A DNA stretch of 64,000 nucleotides from Bradysia coprophila (lineage: Eukaryota; Arthropoda; Insecta; Diptera; Sciaridae), in the NCBI RefSeq assembly GCF_014529535.1, contig NW_023503608.1, positions 6,126,501 to 6,190,500 on the forward strand. The letters run 5' to 3'. Shown here one piece after another: positions 48,770 to 60,200 of the stretch. The first letter of the stretch is position 1. Every line of letters begins with the position of its first letter. Below the pieces are notes generated by a model. It ran no database searches, was not told the DNA's origin, and saw nothing but the letters and a program-made list of their open reading frames with translations. The translations under genes and the position numbers were made by a program.

Positions 48770-50832
48770 ATGAAAAGACCGAAACCTGGTCACCAGCATC
48801 ACCTGGTTCAACGGAAAAGCAAGCGACACAATTTGTCAATAGGAATGCGAAATTCTAAACATTTTATCGGTCCAATTCGTCAACCGCACACGACTCTTCG
48901 CCTGCCGATGATACCGAATAATTACAAACCTAAATGGAAGTGGAGGAAACCACAGTCGCATAGTTCGCCCCGTCAAAGCGTCAAATTTGACACAAAAAAA
49001 AAACTGAAGAATTATTCACCATAACGATTAGCCTCAGCGCATTTCTTCAAGAGCAAGATCCGAAAGTGAAATTGTGCCATCGTTGGCTCAAAACAGATTT
49101 ACTGAACAAAATCAATCAAACGGTGGTGGAGTTATCAAAACTGGCTGTGGAGGCATCTGTTATGATCTATCATCGGTACAGTGAAATCTTTGCTGTCGAC
49201 GAACGTTTTCGAATAACTGCCAAGCCGGACTTTTCCGTAATGTTTGCTTCGCTCAATTCGGAGGCAAAAGGATACAACAACTTGAACGCGATAACCATGA
49301 CTGCAAATTATCGTAGATTACGAACTAAACATAACGTCAGCAAAGGCAAATTGTACAATAATGGCAAAAATCGATCAAACGTGATCAGATCGTTGGTCGT
49401 CAACTATGAAACGAATCTGAAAAATAATGTTACATGTCACACATACTATCATGTTAGACGCTTTTTCAAAGCCGTAGAACCGGAAATACAATCGTATTCG
49501 ACGCTGTGTTATTTATTCCGAGAACATGTGCCTGCGGGTGAGGCGGAATCACAACCGAATAATAAACTACTTCAGCACCTACACGAAAAACTGAAAATAT
49601 ACATCCGACGGGGCTATTTTGGAGGATTGGAACGAGCTTGGTGGACGTATATACCGTTCCTAATGCGTCTGCAAAAGTGGCGGTATTCGCAAGGTCTGCG
49701 TAACTTCCGCGTTTTCCCGATTATGAAGCAGCGAAGGCACTTCATACCGTACGAAAAAACTTCGTTTCACAAACTGTTGAACAGTCTCCACAAATTCGAT
49801 TACCAAAAGGTGTTCGTCCGGAACGAAATGGATTATTGATCGGCTTTGTGCGCCTTGCAGAAGTTCGAAACGGAGCATCACAAATTCGCGTGCAATTTTC
49901 GCACAGACGGTGTGACCGTGAACATTATGATGCGACGTAAGAAAATTCCGAAAATTGACAATAAGGAATTTCTGCATGCAGTTGGCGAACAGTTCGCAAA
50001 CAATGAGTTCGAGGACATTGTGGCCGTCGATCCAGGCTGTCGGCTATCATTTGCCGGTATACGAAAAACCGGTTCGGTCGAATCCAATTTCCGTTATGGG
50101 AGCACTTCGTACCGCTACGATTCCAGTCAATACCGAATCAATCGGATCTATCGGCGATTCACTAACGATCTGCAGCGAAAACTTCAGTTGGAGCGACAGA
50201 CTTTGCCGTATAATGCGTCGTCCAAAGCTGACCCCGAGCAATTTATGAATTTCATATTGAAGAATTTCGATAACACAAATGATGTGATGATGGCCAAGTT
50301 CCTGGCAAAATTGAATCTACGGCGATACGTGGGCAAACAGCGGGCAATCAAGAAATATGTCAAATTGCTGACACTTGGCCAGGAGCGCATCGATGCAATC
50401 GACATGGAGCGAAAACGACTACGGCGCAAAAATCGCAAGAGGAAAAAACTCAATTATCAGACGGCATTGAATTCGACGATGCAGACAGTAAGGAAGAAAC
50501 GAAACGAAACGACCGATGCAATTGAGCCAGTACGCAAACGAGTTCTACTATTTGTCGGTTCAACCGAAATACATCCTATCATCAAGGGGTACGTTCGGTC
50601 GCCGAGTGAAGCCATATTGCGTGAAGCATCAAAGTATGCGGTAATTGTACGTGTCCACGAGCACCGATCGACCATGCTGTGTTCGACGTGCTTCGAACCG
50701 TGCATCACTTCGAAGTCGCCACATCGTTGGCAATATTGCCGGCCGTGCAACAAAACCTGGAACCGCGACATTAACGGGTTCCGCAACATATTCTATTTGG
50801 GCGTACATTTGGTACAGGGTTCCTTTATATAG
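48770..50832 (+). pseudogene. Fanzor (TnpB-like RuvC nuclease), frameshifted and stop-interrupted
   Basis: Fanzors are eukaryotic relatives of IS605/IS607 TnpB: transposon-encoded, RNA-guided DNA nucleases. Three open blocks lie in order: a basic N-terminus from the ATG at 48770 (frame ends 49024), a second frame open from 48991 to 49836, and, in the same frame after a TGA at 49837-49839, a block to 50832. In the last block RuvC-I is VAVDPGCR (Asp codon 50029), the relocated Fanzor-type Glu is in VRVHEHRST (codon about 50659), a zinc ribbon CSTC...YCRPC follows, and RuvC-III is WNRDINGFRN (Asp codon 50767). All three catalytic acids and four Cys are kept. A TDGVTV strand precedes RuvC-I, and KRLRRKNRKRKKL is NLS-like. 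Breaks: a one-base shift in a run of ten A (48994-49003), and the TGA, which could alternatively lie in a 51-nt mini-intron (49810-49860). Best fit is a Fanzor1-type element. Its ends are undefined. Confidence 0.82.
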
Positions 50833-51018
50833 ATCGTGTGTTTGTGACAGGATAAATGTAATCGTTTTTGTCCCTTAACAACAAATAGAATAACGGAAGA
50901 CCTACGGATATCGTGGCCCTATATTGTGAAATGTATTGTGGTCATCACAGTATGCCAATGAATTGGATCGCATCGAGTTGCCTCTGACAATTCCTATATA
51001 TACTGTGTATGTTCAGTG

Positions 51019-51024
51019 AATAAA
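51019..51024 (+). terminator. poly(A) signal downstream of Fanzor
   Basis: AATAAA about 187 bases past the Fanzor stop. If transcribed, this would close the 3' region in which guide (omega) RNA of such elements normally lies. Confidence 0.35.
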
Positions 51025-51076
51025 TTCAATTATATTCCGGCTTCGGTCGAGTCGAGGTTGTTCTTTCTTACTCTGA

Positions 51077-51082
51077 TTTATT
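51077..51082 (-). terminator. poly(A) signal for minus-strand exon
   Basis: AATAAA on the minus strand, about 38 bases past the stop of the frame at 51120-51440. It supports that frame being a genuine 3' exon. Confidence 0.45.
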
Positions 51083-51119
51083 AAAAATAAATCAAATTTG
51101 AATTAATTAGCGTTTTTCA

Positions 51120-51440
51120 TCAAATTCGTGTTTGACGGAGAAAGTCGTAATAGATTGTAAGAAAGTGTGGATTTTGATATAAATTGATGTTTGAACGATA
51201 AAACGCGGACGCCGCTAACTTGAGCTCATCGTTTTGGTATTTGGCATCCACGTAATGGGAAAACGAGTCGAGTAATCGAAATTTATCAATGACACATTTT
51301 GGGGAATCGTCCCACAGCAAAGGTGCGACAAGTCTCCCGGTATGTTTGACCAAATATATCGAAAGATCGGCTAATTCTAATTGAATAGAATATAGATTGT
51401 TGTGGCACACTATGACATACACCTCGTCCCTCGGCTCCAC
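51120..51440 (-). CDS. terminal exon of an unrecognised protein
   Basis: A 106-codon frame that opens directly after an ATTTAG acceptor (minus strand) and closes with TGA, followed by a poly(A) signal. It has no ATG, so upstream exons must lie at higher coordinates; I could not find them. The peptide is soluble and mixed in composition, with regions such as LYSIQLELADLSIYLV and KYQNDELKLAASAFYRSN that look like real folded protein, not random AT-rich translation. I do not recognise the family. It converges tail-to-tail with the Fanzor, whose stop is 290 bp away, so it could be host or transposon cargo. Confidence 0.45.
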   Translation of the reverse strand: MEPRDEVYVIVCHNNLYSIQLELADLSIYLVKHTGRLVAPLLWDDSPKCVIDKFRLLDSFSHYVDAKYQNDELKLAASAFYRSNINLYQNPHFLTIYYDFLRQTRI

Positions 51441-53339
51441 CTAAATATTCAATTCTTCAAATGACCATCAAATATAAACCAAATATGGAAATCTACTAAT
51501 TCTTTTTCTATCGATCAAGAAAGGCGACATATATTCTCCACTCTAAGGCTAAGTTCATCTGTTATCCAGTTATCGGTTAATTTAGACTTCCAGTTGCTGT
51601 TCGACAATAAATTGTTGTCACAAATACAACATGAGACTTGTTTAAACAGTTTCCAACCCCAAATACCAATTATGTTGTAAATAAATGGAATGATTTTTTC
51701 TTCCTTCCTCTCCCCGTCTCCCTCTTTTCCACAAAAAAATATATTTACAATGACAAAATCACGCAGTATATTACTACAAAGGTGTAAGAGTGAAGCCGTT
51801 TTGCTTCAGTCGAAACAACCCCATCACCGAAAGACAAATCGCACGCGTCAATGTATTATTGTTTGTTGGTGAATTTCGATAGAAAACGGTAATAAATTGA
51901 GTGAATCTAATGGGTGGCACGTGTTGTTGTAATAGATATTTTGTTATTTAATTTCTTGTTCGCAGATATTTTGGCGGGTGTTTAATAGGATTTAGACTCA
52001 TGGTGTGATTGATACCAACACCACACATATTTGTATGATGATAAATAATGTCATTTTATTTAAGCAGATTATGAAAATATGTAATTAGGTCTATCTCTCT
52101 CTTTTGAGTTGTGACGAGAGCGCGGGAAAATCTCAGTGGTCTCAGTTCATTTTACTGCGCCGAAGTCCTTATTAAGAGTATTATCATCTTCTAAGTTGTT
52201 CACCAAAAGTAGGACTATGACATATCAGTTATCTATTAATTAACAAAGAGGATGTATCCCTGTCCCTGCTGCTTATTGGCCAACAGTTTTCTTCAAGTTA
52301 CATATATTTAAGTTATGGAGCCTCGACTATCGATGCCATGAAACCTCAATACATGTGACAAATTGTTAGATATTCGAGGAAACTTGTTCCTTGTGAAGAG
52401 GAACATCTTCAGATCGCTTAACTGCACCTTAGGTTACGGCTGACTCTTATTTTGTTGGCTATCAAGCTCGGTCCTGCCATTAAATCTTAATATGTCAAGT
52501 AACGGTAAATGGTTTCATTTTAATAATTTATTGTTGCTTTTATTGAGTGTTCGTAAATTTGGTACTGAATAACCTCAAGCCCAACACTCTTTAAAAATCA
52601 ATAAACCGAACACAATGTCCTTGCGTCGAGAAATCAATTGAATTAGAACCGATATACCTAGAAATGATAAGCCTTCAAACATTTCAAAATCAAATGGAAA
52701 ATGTGTTTTTAAAGGAACCACTCAGCTTTTCTCCAGAAAACCTAATTTTATTTCCTTTTCTACAGTTTAACTAAAAAAAATTCAATTTCTTTTATGACAC
52801 AAAATTGCCCTTCCACCTCCCGTATACATTTATAATGAAATCGAATCTTGTGGAAATTATTTTTTTTTATTACTCCATCAACATTACACCAAATGGTAGC
52901 CAAGCCATCAAAAGTTGAATTATATCGAATAGAATATTTGGTGAGCCCTCTGGCATTACCGTTATATTTTCACAGACGGCAACGACGACTAAATAAGTTA
53001 TGTGTTCTGGACGATGTAAGGTAAAGCAAATACAGTAAATGTTTTTTTTAACTGTTAAAACAAAGGATGTAACAGAATCGGGAACTACTCATGATGTAGT
53101 GTTTTAAGAAAATATATTTTAGATTTATTTTTGTTTAGCCCTTTTTTTGGTGAAGCAAAGGACATGTGCTTTACTCGAATTTATTTAATTTGATTTTTAA
53201 TTTGGCAGTAGTTGGATAGTTTAGGCCATTTGTGATCTAGCATAGTAATTAGGTTTGACAAAAACTCACCAGTTTCCAAAGTCAGCTTTCATTTTGAATA
53301 GTCTGATGGCAGAAATTTCTGTTTATGTCTTCAAATTAT

Positions 53340-53620
53340 ACTCGGAACAGGTGATCTGAACCTGTAAATATCTGAGTCAGAAGTGAGCTGACCTGAATTT
53401 ATCTAAAATCTTAAAATCAACAAAAAATCAAGTAAATCAGGTCAGGTTTTAGGTATATCTGAAAAAATCCAAATATACCTGAAATCTGACCTGATTTACC
53501 TGAACTTTTACTGATTTTCAGGTAAATTCATGTCAGGTAAATTTTTTGGATTCAAGTTCAGTTCCATTCAGATTTGGAAAATCTGAAATAATCTGAACAT
53601 CAGGTTTTTTAATATTTGCA
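53340..53620. repeat. CAGGTAAATCAGG repeat, longer copy
   Basis: It begins 'actcggaacaggt' like the copy at 29100 and carries at least five direct or inverted AATTTACCTGA / TCAGGTAAATCAGG motifs. It can fold back and is probably a non-autonomous element. Confidence 0.5.
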
Positions 53621-53744
53621 GTTAGGCGACATGTCCACGTTACTTTCGGTGTAGTAAAGCAACCTAATTTAATTGGGCAGCACATTTATTGTTAAAATAA
53701 TTTATTCTTCAGCCTGAAATTTTTGACCTTACCAGAGTGGAGTA

Positions 53745-53867
53745 CAGTGAACGACATCTCAAATGTCTCACTGTCAAATTTTTCTGAGAATTTTATTGTG
53801 TCATTGCAAATCCACAATGACATTCTCTGAAAAAATGACAGTGAGACATTTGAGATGTCGTTCACTG
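53745..53867. mobile_element. 123-bp MITE with TA target duplication
   Basis: The arms CAGTGAACGACATCTCAAAT... and their complement pair almost perfectly over about 45 bp. TA lies immediately outside both ends, a Tc1/mariner-type signature. It is non-coding. Confidence 0.85.
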
Positions 53868-55178
53868 TACCGAACGAGTTTTTTTTTTTTTTTTAAATCG
53901 GCTAAAGCCTCGACTTTAAGTATGGAAAACGTTGTAGAGCTTAAGTGTCTTCAGTAAATTAATTAGATATTAATTAGATTAATCGTGTTTTGAAGAAGCT
54001 TTTAAGGCGATCGGACGCATTCAAACTAAAACGTTTTAGTTCGGCTAAAGCCATTTTTCACATTTTTCTTACAAAAAGGTGTTAGCCAAGCTATAACATT
54101 TAATTTTCCAGGAATCCAATCGCTAACACAATCAAAAGATGATCTCCTCTAATTAATATATAATTGTTTGCTGAAGATAATTTAGCTCTACACGGTCATC
54201 TAAACCCAAACCGAGGCTTTAGCCGATTAAAAAAAATGCATCTGGACATTACCACCAAGTATTTTTTCTCATCCATACCTTTAAAGTAGTAGGATGACAT
54301 GTGGAATTCTTCATAGGTGTAAGAGTTGATTCATTTTTCGCCATTCGTTGCTCGATGGTTCATCCTTAGAATTTACAACGACGAAATGTCTTCCTCAATA
54401 ATATTGAAGCGTCTATACGTCCCAAAAGTGAAAAACAAAATATTTTAGAATTGTAAATTATTTCTTTACTTTTCTTCCTTTTAACAGAGCAATTTCATTT
54501 CAATTTAAATTTTATATCAACGAATACACACATTACATTCGTCGACCAAAAAAAAATCAATCAATTTTACTGATCTCATTTTTATACACAGAGGTCAAAT
54601 ACGTCAATAAATTATAAAGTAAATAATAAAAAATGTACAAAGGTGATAGGTAATACAATGCACAAAAATTATAGAATGAATTCAACATGTATGGATGATG
54701 ATGATGATGAACGATCGATGCACGTTTTTGTACATCAAATTAAGTCTAAACAAAATAACGGGCGACAATAAAAATAATAATTTTCTTCCTAAAATTAGAC
54801 AAAAAAAAACTCTGGTTGATGATAACACTAACAGTAAACATTTTTGTATTGATTATTATCGGTTTGATTCATTTCAATAAATTAGAAACAAAAGAGGAAA
54901 GCGTTTTCTCAAAGCAAAATTTAAATGCACTTATTTAAGAAAAAAAAATCATTTTAATTTCACATTTATACAACTGTGCCGTCGCTCCGGTTGTGTTAAT
55001 TTTGCCGTCAATTTAGAATTAGCATTAGTTAATTCCTCGACACGTGATAACAAATCCTAAAGAGTTGTGAGTTTTCAATATAAAGTCCTAACCGTTTATC
55101 GGGTTGTGACGTCTTTTTCAATGCCTTTTACACATAAGTTATACAACGAAGAATAAGTCTGGGTAAACATCAACGTTA

Positions 55179-55286
55179 CACTCGCGGAATTTTGCAAACC
55201 GACACATTTTCTGTTTCGTGGAGAAATCAGAAACTCAAGTAAACACAGAAACAGAAAATGTGTCGGTTTTCAGAATGCCGCGAGTG
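55179..55286. mobile_element. 108-bp MITE with TA target duplication
   Basis: The ends CACTCGCGGAATTTTGCAAA and the complementary CCGCGAGTG pair over about 40 bp (ACCGACACATTTTCTGTTTC inside). TA at 55177-55178 and 55287-55288 fits Tc1/mariner mobilisation. The arms differ from the element at 53745, so it is a separate family. Confidence 0.85.
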
Positions 55287-55699
55287 TAGAAAGAAACGAT
55301 TGAAGTTTCAATCCTTCGAAAGTAAGGATGGTCACCAACATTATCGTTGAATTTTCAGAGTCATTACGGTAGTATGTTATCATTTGTGGCTCTTTTTTTT
55401 GTGACAAGAGAAATTTCTTTATAAAACTTGTATCTTAATAAATCTTATGGTTGTTGACAGATCGCTGTAGTTTTATTGCAGACACTTTTTAGTTAGCGAT
55501 TATGCAAAAATCGGCTCATTATTACACACACGCCATGTTTCGAATAAGTTATAATGTGGTTAACACATCGAAAGCCAAAGTCGATGCTTCTGGACCTATC
55601 TAACTTTGCAAAGATACTATCTAGTAGAAGGCTTAGCATGGGATAAGTTCTTAAGAAGTTGAGCATTGACACGAAATTAAGAGAAGGATTTATTTGTGG

Positions 55700-56290
55700 A
55701 TTAAGAATAATGAAATATGCTTCCTTGGAGTAGCCACGAACGCATTGAAATCGGGTATATCTCTCAAAGTTATGTACTCGATATAACACCACGATTATAA
55801 AACCTATCCTTCTGTACGGGTCTTTTATTCGGAATCAAATATGTGACCCAACAAATGAACAAATGAATTCTTGGATTTTTTTTTGATCTTGCTGTTTGTT
55901 TGGGTTGGACGTATTTTAAGATGAAACTAAAGAAATTTGTAAGATTTGCATGTCTAGGTACCACGGTTGCATGGAAATCAACTCCCACAGATGTACTAGA
56001 GGCATTGTTTAACTTACCACCTGTACCAACGTTCGTGAACACATTGCAACCAACACAGAATGTGTAATCACACAGAGATTTTTATAAAAACCTCTGCTAC
56101 CATCCGTGGTACGGCCAAGTTATAGCACAACAAAAGTCTTTAAATTCGATAGGAACTTTGAAATACAAATACCTAATAAAGAAGATTGGTTCAATGGCAC
56201 TATGTCGCCTAAAGATGAGATCGTATTCCTTTGTGAGTATCCAGCATTCATTAATAATAGAAGGAAATATCTATGTACGACGTAAGAAGA
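55700..56290 (+). pseudogene. decayed non-LTR retrotransposon (LINE) ORF2 fragment
   Basis: Several plus-strand frames, interrupted by stops and shifts, carry pieces typical of the end of the reverse transcriptase and start of the RNase H region of Jockey/I-like LINEs: KPILLYGS near 55795, STPTDVLEALFNLPPVP at about 55985-56035, and FEIQIPNKEDWF from 56158 on. Order and spacing are right. Both ends are lost and no endonuclease domain is seen. Confidence 0.55.
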
Positions 56291-57233
56291 GGCTTACACC
56301 CAAGGATCATCCTGAGCTATACAGTTATATATATTATAGCAACAAACAAATAAATCTATTTACCATAGTGAACATAATAAACCCAACGGATGCCTCTCTG
56401 CGCGCTTTGCACAATTTAAAAAAAAAAACATTTTCAAGTAATGTTGAGTATAGGAACGTCGGCAAAATTACTTGGATTTGTTATCAGTTAAATTAACGAA
56501 ATTCAGCGCAAGACAACTTATTCGAACTTACGCTGATCGACACATTTTTCTCAACATAAATCTGCGCTAAATTACCTGTGGATTTTGTCGAAAACTGCGT
56601 GATTTGATTGATGAAAATTGCTCGAAATTTATGTTACCGCCATTAAATTTGACACAACCGGGGATCTGCCCAGTACACCGATTATTTTCCATTTTGTTTT
56701 TTAAAGCACATTTTAGCCAGAATTGAAATCCTTTACACACATTAACAACTTTTACATTTTTTGTAAAATTATTTTTGTAAAAAATATTCTTTTTTTTTTT
56801 TTTGTTTTTTTATCATAATTTAGTAGGATATTCTAAGTGATTTCATACGAATCTATGATCTTTCTCATATACTCACAGACACTCTTATCTCCATTTCACA
56901 TTCAGTATGTTTCATTATCTTCCATACCATGCAGTTCATGACAATGAACAATGTTCGGACTTCTTATTCTTCATATTTTCAGACTATGACAGGCATATTT
57001 CATGTTTCAATTGTTATTTGATTTTATCTACAGAAACTACCTTCTTATCAATAAAAGTTCTTTTGATCGTAATTTCCTTTTTGATCAATGAAACGTCAAC
57101 TATATGTTTCACTATCTAAAAAAATTTGATTAGCACAGTCTCTCGTAATTTTTCTTCTTTTTTTTAAATAAAATTATTTTCAATTATTAGAAATGCACCA
57201 TAAGCGCGGTACCTTGACGGGTAACAGTGATTC
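56291..57233. other. 3' flank of Usp47
   Basis: AT-rich DNA with long T runs near 56.8 kb. It probably includes the Usp47 3' UTR, although I see no canonical AATAAA on the minus strand close to the stop. Confidence 0.4.
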
Positions 57234-60200
57234 CTATACATCAATCTTGAGGCCACGCTCTCTTCGTGGCGAATATGTTGAGTATGTGCCACTGGCGCCG
57301 GTGCGTAAACGTTCTTTGTTTTTCAATTCACGACTTTCTTCCGGTGTTAGTTGTTTCAGGGGTTCAGTTTTATCTCTGCAATAGAACGGAAGAATGGACA
57401 AGCATTAAATGACGAAGTTTCAGTAGAAAGAAGTGATTGGGGAGAATAGTTAGGGCGATTAAGTCAGACGATAAATGTTACATCGAATGTTAAAACAAAA
57501 TGAAGGAACAGATTTTGTGTCCAACTCTAGTAGAGTCGACTGAGCAAACGAAATAAAAACGAGCCGTCAGAACAGTCGGAGCGTTTGCTGCGACTGAGCC
57601 CCGTACAAACCCGTACATCTATTGCGTACGTGACCCTAGTTCGTCCGTCGCCCTACTCTTACCGTAAACCTACTGCGCCCGTAAACGTCGGTAAAGTAAA
57701 ATTCTTATGAAATGTGTACGTCTTAAAAATTGCGCATAGCGCAATTACGAAGCCCCGTACGACGTTCCTTTTAAATGTAACACAAATTTCGAATTGACCT
57801 AAAATTTTAATTTATTGAGTATAAATACACATAGGGCCTCAGTCCGAGGATCCAAATTTATTTTTTTTTTTTCAACTACATTCTATTCGGTGTTCGATTA
57901 CCTTCCAAATGAAACAAAAAATACGAAAAACGGATGAAATTTGCTCGAGTTATATGTAAAATACACATAGGGCCCTAGTAGCGACCTTAGTCCAAGGACC
58001 CAAACTTAATTTTTTTTTCAACAACATTCTATTCGGTGTTCGATTATCTTTCAAATGGAACAAAAATTACGAAAAACGGATGAAATTTACTCGAGTTGTA
58101 TGTAAAATACGCATAGGGCCCTAGTAGCGGCCTTAGTCCGAGGACCCAAATTTATTTTTTTTTTCAACAACATTCTATTCGGCCTTTGATTACCTTCCAA
58201 ATGACACAAAAATTACGAAAAACGAATGAAATTTACTCGAGTTCAGTGTAAAATACACATAGGGCCCTAGTAGTGGCCTTAGTCCAAGGACCCAAATTTA
58301 ATTTTTTTTCAACAACATTCTATTCGGCCTTTGATTACCTTCCAAATGAAACAAAAATTACGAAAAACGGATGAAATTTGCTCGAGCTATATGTAAAATA
58401 CACATAGGGCCCTAGTAGCGGCCTTAGTCCAAGGACCCAAATTTAATTTTTTTTTCAACAACATTCTATTCGGTGTTCGATTATCTTTCAAATGAAACAA
58501 AAATTACGAAAAACGGATGAAATTTACACGAGTTGTATGTAAAATACGCATAGGGCTTTTGCATTCGGCTTTTGATTACCTTCCAAATGACACAAAAATT
58601 ACGAAAAACGAATGAAATTTACTTGAGTTCTATGTAAAATACACATAGGGCCCTAGTAGCTTTTCACTTCTAAGGCCCTAACTCACGGTCCACTCACCCG
58701 ATTTTATAAAACTTTTTTTTCCTGGATTGGTATTGACAATACCTATCATTTGCCGTGTCATTTACATTTCCTTCGTTTATTTTGCCATAAATATCACCAA
58801 AAGACCTTAAATCACTTAGGTGGCCCTAACTCACGAAGGGCCGACCCGAATATGCCCATCTTCGAACTTAGCCTCACTATTTTGACTATCTTTCAGGGAA
58901 AAAAAAAATTTTGAAATCGGATTTGATTTACTCAAGATATCGACGTGACGGACAGACGGACAGACGGACAGACGGCCCAAATTTTTATTGCGGATTCGTT
59001 ATCTATGAACATAGGCAAACACTTTGCCCTTACCGTCTGCTTCGAATTCCATCAATTACACACGGCATCGTAATCCTATAAGCCCCTTCGTACTTCGTAC
59101 GGGGCTAAAAACAATACGAAGATCTCAAATATTTTTCCTGCCAGACCCGAACTGGCCATAGTGAACGATTTCACATTTTACGCTACACTGACCCATTGAA
59201 ACCCATTGAAACACTGTTTTCTTCCAAAGTAACAAAATTGATGGCATCGAGACAATAGACAAGTCGCTGTTGCAAGTGAAACAAAAAAATTCTTCTGGAT
59301 CTTTGGATTCACAGACAGTGACAGAATCGCAGTCAACTAAATTAAGCTCACACTCACCTAAATATGAAACAGTCACTGTTATGTGCGCTATTCAGTGGCC
59401 ATTCATCAGCTTTCACTGTCGACGAGTTCCAAGTTAGCGACGTTGTATGCATCGTCAGTACATTCAAATTGTATCGCGGGAACAGACCACTTGTCTGCAA
59501 AACGATAGATATTGCGTTAATAAACCGATTGGAAATAACAATTGGTTCAATGAACTTACCATTGCATACTCAATGTTTTCCTCAGCAATGCCAGATATAG
59601 AGGATAGAACATTCTTCAGTTCACTGTTTTCTGAGAGACGGAAGGAAACGAAAAGAGTTTTTCACAACAAGCTCGACAATTTTACCATTCACTGCCTTAC
59701 CTGATATTGTGATTTCTCTAAAGCCCCCTATTGTCATTGTCGATGGGCTCCAGTGCCTGACGAAGAGGCATTTGTCATTAGCATCGGTATATGGTTGTGA
59801 CGTTTCTTCCAATTCTTGCAGAACCACCTGTGAACACAAGTCAATTTAGAATTATATTCAAATTTTTCTCGTTAACTTGCCATCAAAGCCTGAAGGGTAA
59901 AGACCTCACCTCTAAGTTCTCACTTAATCGAATATCATCGCCAAACTTTTGATCGTCCAAATAGATTTCCATTGGTAACCGACGATTTTGATGTCTCAAT
60001 CGACAGTTGTCGTATTGTATATCGTGTCCTAATGTCGCCAGGTGCGCAATGATTTCGCGCTTCGTCTGGCCAACATTAGCACCATTTCGGAGGATCCAAT
60101 CACACATGAACGTTAACTGTTCCATGTCGTCCTTGATTTGCGACAATTTTAGATACGAAATTTTGCATTTGTATTCACCCGTTCGAAGTGCTCTACCTAA

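Larger units (their letters stand above)
51441..55699. other. intergenic with repeats
   Basis: Upstream exons of the 51.1-51.4 kb frame may lie here but none is convincing. It contains a CAGGTAAATCAGG repeat (53340-53620) and two MITEs (53745-53867 and 55179-55286). The rest is AT-rich DNA in which I see nothing specific. Confidence 0.4.

Noticed and set aside
49837..49839. TGA read as selenocysteine in the Fanzor
   Set aside because: No SECIS-like element recognised downstream and no Cys/Sec position expected there in the family; nonsense or mini-intron is simpler.
56158..56496. 112-codon plus-strand frame as a gene
   Set aside because: It overlaps the LINE RNase H remnant and begins with TTG; better explained as transposon debris.
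59125..59376. 83-codon minus-strand frame within Usp47 as an exon
   Set aside because: It overlaps the exon at 59358-59494 in the wrong frame beyond its donor; Usp47 homology resumes at 57375, so this is intron.
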